Positions 1-6,638 of a stretch of 8,866 bases of DNA are shown here, piece after piece. Each line of letters opens with the position of its first letter. The first letter of the stretch is position 1. The translations under genes were made by a program, and so were the position numbers. The notes under the pieces are model-generated. The model was given only the letters and a program-made list of their open reading frames with translations. It had not been told where the DNA came from and made no database searches. Origin of the DNA: Metabacillus rhizolycopersici. GTDB lineage: Bacteria; Bacillota; Bacilli; Bacillales; Bacillaceae. The DNA lies in assembly GCF_020075705.1 (NCBI RefSeq), contig NZ_JAIQUM010000126.1:1-8866 (forward strand), in the 5' to 3' direction.

Positions 1-22
1 ATTATATACGAGATACCATAAT

Positions 23-142
23 TTAAGGTAGCTCAGCTTTCTTATTGTCAAAAATTGAATTAATCATATCATTAACGAAACCAAGCAAGTTTAAACCATT
101 ATTTATTTTCACAGAAAAAGGATCTTCGACTGGAAGATCCTT
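23..142 (-). pseudogene. Possible C-terminal gene relic, unidentified
   Basis: Reading the minus strand from about 142 down to a TAA stop at 25-23 gives 39 codons without a stop. They contain a protein-like stretch (KINNGLNLLGF, then VNDMINSIFDNKKAELP at the C-terminus). An in-frame TAA lies at 145-143, and no ATG with a ribosome binding site precedes the stretch; GTG at 112 is the only plausible start and lacks a Shine-Dalgarno. The upstream part is also the right arm of a terminator hairpin, so at most the 30 codons below 112 would be genuine coding residue. I do not recognise a family. It may be the truncated tail of a lost gene or chance; confidence is low. Confidence 0.2.
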
Positions 143-144
143 TT
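116..144. terminator. Bidirectional intrinsic terminator hairpin
   Basis: A perfect 12-bp inverted repeat (AAAAGGATCTTC / GAAGATCCTTTT) encloses a 5-nt loop (GACTG). The A/T ends of the arms give U-runs on both strands, five T on the minus strand, so it can stop transcription in either direction. It lies about 230 nt downstream of the minus-strand CBO0543-family gene and is the first terminator-like structure on that side. Confidence 0.75.
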
Positions 145-375
145 AGCTGCTTGTTTAATTAAAGCGCCCTTTAATGGAATAACTAAATATGATTTCAATC
201 ATAAAATCAATTATTTCTTCTTTCACTAAAGCTACCCGTTTGTTTAAGTATAATGCTTCACGAAATATAAAAATTCTTCCCTAAATTTAGAACTTATATT
301 TTACTAACCTATGTTAAAAAGCGACTATCTGCATTAAGCAATCTTATCTGTTCGAACGAGTTTTTAGAAATTCGT
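145..375. other. Intergenic stretch with two degenerate repeat copies
   Basis: I see no supportable gene here. The stretch is AT-rich with stops in all frames. It holds two copies of a short degenerate element, at 161-179 (TAAAGCGCCC core is preceded by TT) and 227-247 (TAAAGCTACCCGTT core). Related copies lie at 1081-1100 and 8613-8632. The first copy also forms a 7-bp inverted repeat, ATTAAAG (158-164) / CTTTAAT (169-175). Confidence 0.4.
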
Positions 376-969
376 CTATTTCAAGGAACCAAGATAATAA
401 CCACCAAGGAAAATAGTCAAAATAAGGACAAAATGAATAATTGCCCAACCAAGTCTGCCAAATTTCAAATGATTTATATTGATTGGCTTTCTTAGATCTC
501 TAGGAATAATTATACCGCCAATCCATTCAAAAACTAAAAAATATATCCACCACCATGTATAAGAATCCCAAAAGTCCCATTTAAAGTTATAGGTGATGAG
601 TCTAGTATTTGTTAATGCCCATGTTTCTAAAAACATTCCTATATGAATAATCGTCCAATAAAAAGGTATTTTCCATCCCCACTTCTCTGGACTATAACGA
701 ACTGATAACAGAACCATTATAGGAAAGGAAAGTGTAACAACAATTATAGGCATACTTTCAATCCTAGGGAATAATAGATATGGAAATGAATAAAAATTAA
801 ATTTCACAAACATATAGCAAAAAATGTTTCCAGCTAAAGCTGATAAAATAAATAACAAACCGTATCTTTTCTTATCTAATCTTTAAAAAAAGATAAGGCA
901 AAAAAAGCCAACGATAATCACAATAATATGGGTAAAAGATTCGATATTGAGTCCAATATTTATATTCAG
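376..969 (-). pseudogene. CBO0543-family membrane protein, 5' end disrupted
   Basis: The intact 3' part (858-376, 160 codons) encodes a very hydrophobic protein with about five membrane segments and aromatic-rich motifs (RYSPEKWGWKIPF, ETWALTNTRLITYNFKWDF, YTWWWIYFLVFEWIGG, PRDLRKPI). I recognise these as typical of the CBO0543 family of Bacillus and Clostridium; its function is unknown. The apparent start at 858 is a TTG with no Shine-Dalgarno. The same frame continues upstream as RLDKKRYG to an in-frame TAA (885-883). Beyond that stop it stays open as a hydrophobic helix, ESFTHIIVIIVGFFCLIFF, up to a second TAA (972-970). An in-frame ATG at 987 precedes that by five codons. This pattern fits an N-terminal helix and charged linker cut off by nonsense or frameshift changes. 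The TTG-started 160-aa product could still be made, or a sequencing error is possible, but a decayed gene is more likely. Confidence 0.6.
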
Positions 970-1119
970 TTAACATTTTATACGCATTTCCCTACTTAAA
1001 TAGTGTTATTATCTTTTGTCACTATTATTTTCCCTACTTAACTATCACCATTCCTTGAATAAGGAAAAAGCGACATTCTTTAATGCACCCGTTACTTGAA
1101 GAAAATCTTTTTTGGCGTG

Positions 1120-1271
1120 GTACAAAGAAAAGCAATTGCTGCTTTAGTTTCAATTGGAAGAATAGGTGAACCTGAAGAAGTTGCATATGTGGTTTCTTTA
1201 TTGCTGTCTGATGAGCCTCATATGTATCACAATCTATCTATACTGTTGATTACGGTGTAACCAATTATTAG
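1120..1271 (+). pseudogene. Short-chain dehydrogenase/reductase C-terminal relic with frameshift
   Basis: The frame from 1120 reads KAIAALVSIGRIGEPEEVAY and then VVSLLLSDE, the familiar C-terminal segment of classical SDR oxidoreductases, where R-x-G-x-P-E-E-V-A follows the substrate loop. After codon GAG (1213-1215) the frame goes off family. Shifting by one base restores SYVSQSIYTVDYGV, the SDR end normally reading about SYVTGxxxxVDGG, with a stop at 1269-1271. One base, probably a G, has therefore been lost near 1215. In the shifted frame the GG of the usual VDGG motif reads YG. Nothing upstream of 1120 encodes the Rossmann fold (no TGxxxGxG, no YxxxK), so only the last 50 or so codons remain. 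This is a dead fragment. Confidence 0.75.
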
Positions 1272-1500
1272 GATAAAAGTAGGCTCATCTCTGTATGTCC
1301 AGGTCGCTTTCTTCAAATGCGAATGTTAATTTCCTGAAAACTAAGTGATTGCGTAGGTTTCATGATTAAAAACCATACTAACTTATGGTAAAGTTCTCCT
1401 TTATATATCTAAATGAGGTTTTATTTACCTCATTTTATATAACGTATTGCTATTAAATTCTTGATATAGCTTTAGGAATCCTTAATTCAGCTAAAAAGAG
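1272..1500. other. Intergenic stretch without a recognisable gene
   Basis: No coding region is supported between the SDR relic and the terminator of the regulator gene. The stretch holds a hairpin at 1411-1435, listed separately. It also holds a short inverted repeat, ACCATA (1372-1377) / TATGGT (1384-1389), too weak to assign a role. Confidence 0.4.
1411..1435 (+). terminator. Candidate intrinsic terminator
   Basis: A 9-bp perfect inverted repeat, AAATGAGGT / ACCTCATTT, with a 7-nt loop is followed by a short T-rich tract. It may have ended transcription of the decayed plus-strand dehydrogenase gene. The stem is AU-rich at its base and the U-run is short, so strength is uncertain. Confidence 0.45.
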
Positions 1501-1504
1501 AAAA

Positions 1505-1537
1505 AACCCCACCAAATGACATAATTGAGGTGGGGTT
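1505..1537 (-). terminator. Terminator of the RpiR-type regulator gene
   Basis: A GC-rich 9-bp stem (AACCCCACC / GGTGGGGTT) with a 15-nt loop lies just past the stop codon of the minus-strand regulator gene. On the minus strand it ends GGTGGGG followed by six T, a classical intrinsic terminator. A second small inverted repeat, CTTGGT (1548-1553) / ACCAAG (1558-1563), sits directly after the stop codon. Confidence 0.85.
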
Positions 1538-1564
1538 ACATATCGAACTTGGTCAGTACCAAGC

Positions 1565-2425
1565 TCACTTGTTCTTCATCACCGCCATTGCTTCTAAGAA
1601 AATATCTTGAGCGATTGTATTTAATTGGTCGATGCTTTCAATATCTAACAGTATATTAATATAAGTAGCTAAACTGTCGAGAATTGATTTAACTACGACC
1701 TCTGAAGCGTAATAGTTGCGAATATAATTGCTATTTGATAAAGCTGTCACGAGTTGGATATTGGCTAATGATGTGAGCTTATTGTTCGTGCTCGCCGTTA
1801 ATGCAATTGTTGGCACACTTTTTTGTGATGCCGTTTCAAATAACTCAATGAGCTCCGCCGTTTTACCAGATTGCGAAATTCCAATGATAACCGTTTCTTC
1901 ATCCAACAGAAATTGCATTTGCTTCATGGCATATGAATCTGTCGCATACACTAAATTTAATCCTGTCGTCAAAATTCGACTATAAAACATTTTTACCATA
2001 AAGCCGGAATTTCCAGATCCTGCAATAAAGACCTTTTTCGATTGTGCAATTAATTTTGCGGCCTTTTCTAGCTCATCGTAATTAATAAAATCGAGCGTGT
2101 TTTTTAGAGCATTCATATTATTTAACAACGTTGCTTTCGTAATCGCTTCTGCCGAGTCCAAGCTTTCAATTTGAAAAAATTCATCATCTAACTTTTTCGA
2201 ATGATGCGCTAATGCGACTTTAAAATCGCTAAAACCACGATAGCCGAGCAGCTGGCAAAAACGAATAATACTTGATTCTGAAACATTCACATGTGACGAA
2301 ATCATTTTTACATTATTTTTAATGATCAAGCTACTATTGCTTAAAATACAGTCTGCAATTTTCTTTTCTACGCGATGAAATCCTCCATACATACTTTCAA
2401 TGACTAACAACGGGTTTTTCTCCAT
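1565..2425 (-). CDS. MurR/RpiR-family transcriptional regulator (HTH + SIS domain)
   Basis: This 286-aa protein has the two-part RpiR layout. Residues 1-77 are an HTH_6-type DNA-binding domain, with the helix-turn-helix around 36-68 (ISSHVNVSESSIIRFCQLLG, then YRGFSDFK). Residues about 105-265 are a SIS phosphosugar-binding fold, with the loops IAGSGNSG (134-141) and GISQSGKTAE (182-191). Members sense phosphorylated sugars or polyol phosphates and usually control neighbouring transport or catabolic genes. The gene is transcribed divergently from the transporter operon across a 186-nt spacer, so it is the likely local regulator of the operon and of itself. The ATG at 2425 was chosen because it begins the conserved N-terminus; a GAGG lies seven bases upstream, and a second GGAGG touches the start codon. 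Nearby upstream ATGs are out of frame. The ligand cannot be told from sequence; given the neighbours, glycerol 3-phosphate or a related phosphoester is an inference. Confidence 0.92.
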   Translation of the reverse strand: MEKNPLLVIESMYGGFHRVEKKIADCILSNSSLIIKNNVKMISSHVNVSESSIIRFCQLLGYRGFSDFKVALAHHSKKLDDEFFQIESLDSAEAITKATLLNNMNALKNTLDFINYDELEKAAKLIAQSKKVFIAGSGNSGFMVKMFYSRILTTGLNLVYATDSYAMKQMQFLLDEETVIIGISQSGKTAELIELFETASQKSVPTIALTASTNNKLTSLANIQLVTALSNSNYIRNYYASEVVVKSILDSLATYINILLDIESIDQLNTIAQDIFLEAMAVMKNK

Positions 2426-2465
2426 CCTCCATCCTCATTCCTCACTCATTCATATAGATGCATTT

Positions 2466-2471
2466 ATCTTA
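2466..2471 (-). promoter_or_regulatory. Candidate -10 element for the regulator gene
   Basis: The minus strand reads TAAGAT here, 40 nt upstream of the regulator ATG, close to the TATAAT consensus. No good -35 hexamer stands 16-18 nt further upstream, which would fit a regulated promoter. It is a weak prediction. Confidence 0.3.
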
Positions 2472-2490
2472 CCATGTTTCATCTTCGAGA

Positions 2491-2534
2491 ATTGTAAAAA
2501 TACGCATTTACGGAATTTACATTCTTTTTACAAT
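2491..2534. promoter_or_regulatory. Candidate operator: 10-bp inverted repeat in the divergent promoter region
   Basis: ATTGTAAAAA (2491-2500) and TTTTTACAAT (2525-2534) are perfect inverted copies separated by 24 nt, so their centres lie about 34 nt apart, roughly three helical turns. The pair sits mid-way between the divergent regulator gene and the operon, where an RpiR-type dimer or tetramer would be expected to bind. The right arm overlaps the second hexamer of the candidate PhoP box. Binding by this regulator is inferred; AT-richness makes a chance repeat possible. Confidence 0.4.
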
Positions 2535-2553
2535 ATCTTAATGGAATTTTACT
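2516..2553 (+). promoter_or_regulatory. Candidate PhoP (Pho) box upstream of the transporter operon
   Basis: TTTACA (2516-2521), five bases, TTTACA (2527-2532), five bases, TTAATG (2538-2543), four bases, TTTACT (2548-2553). Bacillus PhoP binds direct repeats of TT(A/T/C)A(C/T)A spaced 4-6 nt, usually four in a row just upstream of a -10 element. The first two match exactly; the last two are imperfect. A TACATT at 2565-2570 could be the -10, which would put the box at roughly -61 to -24. This agrees with the operon being a glycerophosphodiester or glycerol 3-phosphate importer, because the E. coli ugp operon belongs to the Pho regulon. It is a sequence-pattern prediction only. Confidence 0.45.
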
Positions 2554-2596
2554 CCGTAATGTTGTACATTTGATTCGTCAGATAAATTGCAATAAT

Positions 2597-2604
2597 AAAG
2601 GGAG
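2597..2604 (+). promoter_or_regulatory. Ribosome binding site fixing the metallophosphoesterase start
   Basis: AAAGGGAG ends seven bases before ATG 2612. It lies inside the region that an upstream in-frame TTG at 2570 would translate, so the ATG is preferred. The TTG has no Shine-Dalgarno of its own. Confidence 0.8.
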
Positions 2605-2611
2605 AGAGAAA

Positions 2612-3436
2612 ATGAAATTCGTACATTTCACTGATACGCACTTACTACAGAACATTGAATCAACAAACCTGAGGCCTATTTTCGAAAAACTATCGAACCA
2701 CAATGAGAAATTTAAACAGGCATTAATCAATTTAGAACTTGAGGATGTAGAATTCATTTCGATTACAGGAGACTTAATTCACGAAGGATCTATTGAGGAA
2801 TATGCAGAGCTAAAAAAACTACTAGACACATACGTACCAAATACACCGGTGTTCTTAACTTTAGGTAACCACGATGTGAAAGAGAATTTCAACAAAGTAT
2901 TTTTAGGCGAAGAACATACAAATGCTTATTACTATGTGAAAAACCTAGAAAATTATCGAGTTGTCGTATTAGATTCAGCAATTATCGGTGAGCATAGCGG
3001 AGCAATTCAGGATGAACAATTACAGTGGCTCGAACAAACTTTAGCAGAAAATTATCAGCAAGGAACATTAGTCTTTATGCATCACCCAATCGTCTGGGAA
3101 GAAAAAGCACTTTGCATGGAGAACGCAAAAAAGCTTACTTCTATCCTTACAAATAGTGATGCCATTGGCGTTTTTACAGGGCATACACATATGAACGGTT
3201 TACACTATATCGAGCATATCCCGCAATTTACGTCAGAAGGTGTGGCATTTGGATTAGTAAAAGAAAAAGATAACTGTCTTTCAGTAACAAACCAAAGCGG
3301 CTATAACGTTTACACAGTGAAAAATAAATTAATCGAAATGAAACGTTCACATATTAAACCTGATTTAGAACGACTTTATACATTAAAATCCGAACAAGTC
3401 TTTAGAAAACACGCTACAGAAGACACAAAAGTTTAA
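2612..3436 (+). CDS. Calcineurin-like metallophosphoesterase, GpdQ/CpdA class
   Basis: This 274-aa protein is probably a cytoplasmic phosphodiesterase; no signal peptide is visible. The five metallophosphoesterase blocks occur in order. They are FTDTH (D8, H10), TGDLIHEG (D54), LGNHD (N86, H87), MHHP (H157, H158) and GHTHMNG (H191, H193), giving ligands for a two-metal centre. This is the class III phosphodiesterase pattern shared by bacterial CpdA (3',5'-cAMP) and GpdQ (glycerophosphodiesters); Enterobacter GpdQ is also 274 aa with D8 and H10. It is the first gene of an operon with a UgpBAEC-like importer, so a glycerophosphodiesterase role, replacing the unrelated UgpQ, is favoured over cAMP hydrolysis. 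The start at ATG 2612 places FTDTH at the usual position and has AAAGGGAG upstream; an in-frame TTG at 2570 would add 14 unlikely residues. Its stop overlaps the next gene's Shine-Dalgarno. Confidence 0.88.
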   Translation: MKFVHFTDTHLLQNIESTNLRPIFEKLSNHNEKFKQALINLELEDVEFISITGDLIHEGSIEEYAELKKLLDTYVPNTPVFLTLGNHDVKENFNKVFLGEEHTNAYYYVKNLENYRVVVLDSAIIGEHSGAIQDEQLQWLEQTLAENYQQGTLVFMHHPIVWEEKALCMENAKKLTSILTNSDAIGVFTGHTHMNGLHYIEHIPQFTSEGVAFGLVKEKDNCLSVTNQSGYNVYTVKNKLIEMKRSHIKPDLERLYTLKSEQVFRKHATEDTKV

Positions 3437-3440
3437 GGAG
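3435..3440 (+). promoter_or_regulatory. Ribosome binding site fixing the binding-protein start
   Basis: AAGGAG overlaps the TAA stop of the upstream gene. It is only one base from ATG 3442 but seven from ATG 3448, so translation should begin at 3448. Confidence 0.75.
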
Positions 3441-3447
3441 AATGACG

Positions 3448-4794
3448 ATGAAAAACAATAAACTAATCCTCACTTTTATGGTTATTTTCACATTATTACT
3501 ATTAGCTGCTTGTGGACAAGATGACAGTACAACAGAAAAAACAACAACTCCATCAGAAGAAGTTGTATGGGAAGAGAACTTATTAAACCCTGACGAACCG
3601 ACAAAAGTCACTTTTTACTCGTATAGCCTTGGTAATGCATCCATGAAAGACGGTGTCGAAAAATTAATTAATAACTTTAACGAAACGATCGGTGCTGAAA
3701 AAGGTATTGTCGTTGAAGGTGTCGTTGATGCAGATTACACAAAATCAAGAACAGATATTCAATCTGGTTTACAAGTAGACATTATTCAACAAACATTCCC
3801 TGGATTAGACGGCGCGCGTAACGATTTAGGCGTAGTAGCATTTGAAGATGCTTTCCCACAAGAAGAGCTAGACGCTCACTTTGAAGGGATTCCAGACACT
3901 GCATTACAATTAGGTGTTATTCAAGACAAAATGTACGGTATGGCATTCACATTTAGTACACCAATTTTATATGTTAACGGTGATATTTTTGAACAGGCTG
4001 GTTTAGACCCAACAGTTGCCCCAAAATCTTGGGAAGAAATGTTTAAAATGGCGAAACAAATTAAGGAAAAAACCGGTATCTATGGTCTAGCATTATCTCC
4101 ATCAAACTCTACTGGTTGGGTATCAGACAGTATTTTATATAGCGGGGGATCAGAAATTTTAAACGAAGATAAAACTGCTGTTGTTTTTGACAATAAAAAT
4201 GCCATTTCAACGTTAGAAACATGGAAACAATTTTACGCAGAAAATGTAGCAATCGGTGGTACAGATACAGATGCTGTTCAAGCATTTTTATCTGGTAATG
4301 CAGCGATGCACCTTCAATCGACTTCACTTTATAGCGGCTTTAAATCAACTGCTGCATCTGCAGGTTGGGATTTATATGGATATGCAATGCCAGGCTTTAA
4401 AGGTGAAGAATCAATTCCGACAAACTCAGGTAGTGCGATTGCTGTAAGACCAGACTCAGAGCAAAAAGCACAGGCGATTTGGGAATTTGTTAAATATATT
4501 ACAGGTGATGAAGGTTACACAACTATTACAAAAGATATCGGCTATTTACCTTTACGTCCTTACTTAGCTGAAGATGAAAACTACTTAAAAGACTTCGTAG
4601 ACGAAAACCCGATTATTAAATTAAATATTGAACGTCTATCAAATATTAAACCTGCCACAATTTGGCCTGGTGAAACCGCGAACGAAGTACAGCAGCTTTA
4701 CTTAGATATGTTCGATAAAGCATTGACGACAGATCGAGATGTAGCCGAAGTAGTGAAAGAGACACAAGAAGAAATTAACTCACTGTTAGAATAA
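3448..4794 (+). CDS. ABC transporter solute-binding lipoprotein, family 1 (UgpB-like)
   Basis: This 448-aa protein is exported and anchored on the outer face of the membrane. The N-terminus is a lipoprotein signal: MKNNK, a hydrophobic run, then lipobox LAAC with Cys22 as the lipidated residue. A Thr/Ser/Glu-rich linker follows. The rest fits the extracellular solute-binding family 1. Family-typical stretches are the STPILYVN segment with the following QAGLDP...PKSWEEM, the AFLSGNAAMHLQ segment, the AIWEFVKYIT helix and GYLPLRPYL. The STP-LYxN and GYLP stretches resemble E. coli UgpB (STPVLYYN, GYLPITKAAY, from memory), which supports but does not prove a glycerol-3-phosphate or glycerophosphodiester ligand; sugar-binding relatives share many of these features. 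ATG 3448 is preferred over ATG 3442 because of Shine-Dalgarno spacing. It is the second gene of the operon, five bases after the phosphoesterase by the upstream ATG. A hairpin follows its stop. Confidence 0.9.
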   Translation: MKNNKLILTFMVIFTLLLLAACGQDDSTTEKTTTPSEEVVWEENLLNPDEPTKVTFYSYSLGNASMKDGVEKLINNFNETIGAEKGIVVEGVVDADYTKSRTDIQSGLQVDIIQQTFPGLDGARNDLGVVAFEDAFPQEELDAHFEGIPDTALQLGVIQDKMYGMAFTFSTPILYVNGDIFEQAGLDPTVAPKSWEEMFKMAKQIKEKTGIYGLALSPSNSTGWVSDSILYSGGSEILNEDKTAVVFDNKNAISTLETWKQFYAENVAIGGTDTDAVQAFLSGNAAMHLQSTSLYSGFKSTAASAGWDLYGYAMPGFKGEESIPTNSGSAIAVRPDSEQKAQAIWEFVKYITGDEGYTTITKDIGYLPLRPYLAEDENYLKDFVDENPIIKLNIERLSNIKPATIWPGETANEVQQLYLDMFDKALTTDRDVAEVVKETQEEINSLLE

Positions 4795-4806
4795 GTTACA
4801 TGATAC

Positions 4807-4830
4807 ATGGTGGCTATTTCTGGCCACCAT
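4807..4830 (+). terminator. Intercistronic hairpin after the binding-protein gene
   Basis: ATGGTGGC (4807-4814) and GCCACCAT (4823-4830) form a perfect 8-bp stem with an 8-nt loop, followed within four bases by a TTTTT run. It lies in the 62-nt gap between binding protein and first permease. Such hairpins in ABC operons act as leaky terminators or mRNA 3' stabilisers that keep binding protein in excess over membrane subunits. Confidence 0.6.
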
Positions 4831-4856
4831 ACAATTTTTAATTAAAAGGAGCTCTT

Positions 4857-5813
4857 ATGGTTATTAAAAGTGACATTCCAATTCATGAATCGCCCAAGTC
4901 AACTGAATGGAGCCAAAGGAAAATAAAACGAAAGAAAAACTGGCTACCATACTTATTTATTTTACCTACCGTATTACTTATTGCGTTTTGGTTATACAAA
5001 CCTTTATTACAGAACTTATCTTATACATTTTATGACTGGAATATGCTGCCTGGCACAGTGCCTCAATTTGTAGGCTTTGAAAACTTTACAACACTTTTTT
5101 CACATAAAGATTTTTCCATAGCGATTTATAACACTCTTTTTTACATTATTATTATGCTACCCTTTTCGATTATCATCCCGCTTTATTTAGCGAATATGAC
5201 ACAGGAGCTATCAAAAAGCTATCGGAATTTTTACCGCGCATTACTATTTTTGCCGATGATTGTTGCACCTGTAGCAATCAGCATTATTTTTCAATGGCTA
5301 CTGCACCCAACGAATGGATTAGTAAACAATATTTTGTTACAACTAGGACTTATTGAAAATGGTATTCAGTTTTTCACAAATGAATTTTGGGCAAAATTTA
5401 TGATTGCGTTAATTGCTGGATGGAAAATGATCGGCTTTAGTACATTAATTTTTTCCGCAAGCATTGGCTCCATTGACCAAAGCTATTACGAAGCGGCTCG
5501 TTTAGATGGTGCTAGTAAACGTAGAATGTTTTATACGATTACGGTTCCGCTTATTTCGCCAACGTTAATGCTATTACTAACGATGAGCATTTTATTCGCG
5601 AATGAATGGACATTTGCGTTTATCGACGTATTAACTTCTGGTGGACCTTATGGCTCCTCTACAAATCTTTATTACATTATGTACGATTTTGCCTTTAAAG
5701 ATATGAACGTCGGGCTAAGTGCAGCCGCATCACTTATGTTTTTAATTTTATTTGGCAGCATCGCCATCATCCTACAAATCATAACAAAAAAAGTTACATT
5801 TTATGATAACTAG
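4857..5813 (+). CDS. ABC transporter permease, MalF/UgpA-type
   Basis: This 318-aa inner-membrane subunit has a basic cytoplasmic N-terminus (RKIKRKKNW, 21-29) followed by about six membrane helices, near 30-50, 90-112, 128-150, 180-203, 233-255 and 288-310. The EAA loop that contacts the ATPase is at about 211-231 (YYEAARLDGASKRRMFYTIT, then VPL). The conserved segment TSGGPYGSSTNLYYIMY near 260-276 is typical of MalF/UgpA-type permeases of carbohydrate-uptake ABC systems. It should pair with the following permease to form the channel. AGGAG ends five bases before the ATG. The substrate follows from context only. Confidence 0.9.
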   Translation: MVIKSDIPIHESPKSTEWSQRKIKRKKNWLPYLFILPTVLLIAFWLYKPLLQNLSYTFYDWNMLPGTVPQFVGFENFTTLFSHKDFSIAIYNTLFYIIIMLPFSIIIPLYLANMTQELSKSYRNFYRALLFLPMIVAPVAISIIFQWLLHPTNGLVNNILLQLGLIENGIQFFTNEFWAKFMIALIAGWKMIGFSTLIFSASIGSIDQSYYEAARLDGASKRRMFYTITVPLISPTLMLLLTMSILFANEWTFAFIDVLTSGGPYGSSTNLYYIMYDFAFKDMNVGLSAAASLMFLILFGSIAIILQIITKKVTFYDN

Positions 5814-5828
5814 TGGAGGATTGATTTT

Positions 5829-6638
5829 ATGATAAAAAAAGCTAATATACAAAACCATCTCGTGCTGATCATTTTTTCGATATTATCCATTTTTCCAATG
5901 TATTGGATGGTTATTTCATCTTTAAAAAGCGAATCAGAAATATTTAGTTTTTCGTTATTTCCGTCAGACCTAACATTTAGTAACTATAGCTATGCTTTTG
6001 AAACGATGCCTCTTGTTAAAATGCTACTTAACTCTGTAACGATTAGTATTTTAACAACGGCCGGCCAATTAATTATTGCGATTTTATTCGCCTATGCCTT
6101 TACACGTTGGGATTTTAAATTTAAAGGGCTTATTTATTTAGCACTATCTGTTACATGGTTAATTCCACTACAAGCGATTATGGTACCAAACTATGTTCAA
6201 ATTAACGAACTTGGCATTAACGGCACGGTTTGGGGCATTATCGTACCTGGTCTTTGCTCTGTATTTGCTAATATTTATTTATACCAATCATTTAATGCAT
6301 TCCCCAAAGCATTATTTGATGCAGCAAGAATTGATGGCATTAGTGAGTGGCGCATTTTAGTAGATATTGTATTACCGAATATGAAGCCGACGATTGCAGC
6401 ACTCAGCATCATTTTAATTATTAGCTCATGGAATGATTATTTATGGCCAATGCTCGTATCACGCACACTCGAAAGCTCACCTATCCAAATCGGCTTAAAA
6501 TCATTTGTAAGTAACGACAGTAATTTATGGGGCTCTCTTATGGCTGCAACGACGATTTCTTGTATACCGATTTTTATTGCGTACATCATTTTACAGCGTT
6601 CAATTATGGATACGTTCTTAAAGAAAGGAATTAAATAA
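5829..6638 (+). CDS. ABC transporter permease, MalG/UgpE-type
   Basis: This 269-aa inner-membrane subunit has about six helices (11-31, 67-90, 101-120, 133-156, 187-207, 243-259). Landmarks are FPMYWMVISSLKS near the N-terminus and the long-conserved NSVTISILTT. The EAA loop is LFDAARIDGISEWRILVDIV (162-181) followed by LPNMKP, and SSWNDYLWPM comes after it. All are typical of the MalG/UgpE partner permease. The gap to the previous gene is 15 nt and contains GGAGG nine bases before the ATG. Its stop codon shares one base with the next gene's ATG (TAATG), indicating translational coupling to the phosphatase gene. Confidence 0.9.
   Translation: MIKKANIQNHLVLIIFSILSIFPMYWMVISSLKSESEIFSFSLFPSDLTFSNYSYAFETMPLVKMLLNSVTISILTTAGQLIIAILFAYAFTRWDFKFKGLIYLALSVTWLIPLQAIMVPNYVQINELGINGTVWGIIVPGLCSVFANIYLYQSFNAFPKALFDAARIDGISEWRILVDIVLPNMKPTIAALSIILIISSWNDYLWPMLVSRTLESSPIQIGLKSFVSNDSNLWGSLMAATTISCIPIFIAYIILQRSIMDTFLKKGIK

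Noticed and set aside
1728..1985. 85-codon plus-strand open frame
   Set aside because: It lies fully inside the RpiR-type regulator gene on the opposite strand, has no ribosome binding site and no family resemblance.
2570..2611. TTG start extending the metallophosphoesterase by 14 residues
   Set aside because: It has no Shine-Dalgarno; the true Shine-Dalgarno for ATG 2612 lies inside it, and the extension displaces the N-terminal FTDTH block from its usual position.
2426..2611. CcpA cre site in the divergent promoter region
   Set aside because: None of the CG-containing stretches fits the TGWNANCGNTNNCA pattern well enough.
3414..3611. 65-codon minus-strand open frame
   Set aside because: It is antisense to the lipoprotein signal region; its hydrophobic end only mirrors that signal sequence.
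4109..4327. 72-codon minus-strand open frame
   Set aside because: It is antisense to the middle of the binding-protein gene, with low-complexity composition and no start signals.
4256..4447. 63-codon plus-strand open frame
   Set aside because: It is an out-of-frame overlap of the binding-protein gene with no ribosome binding site.
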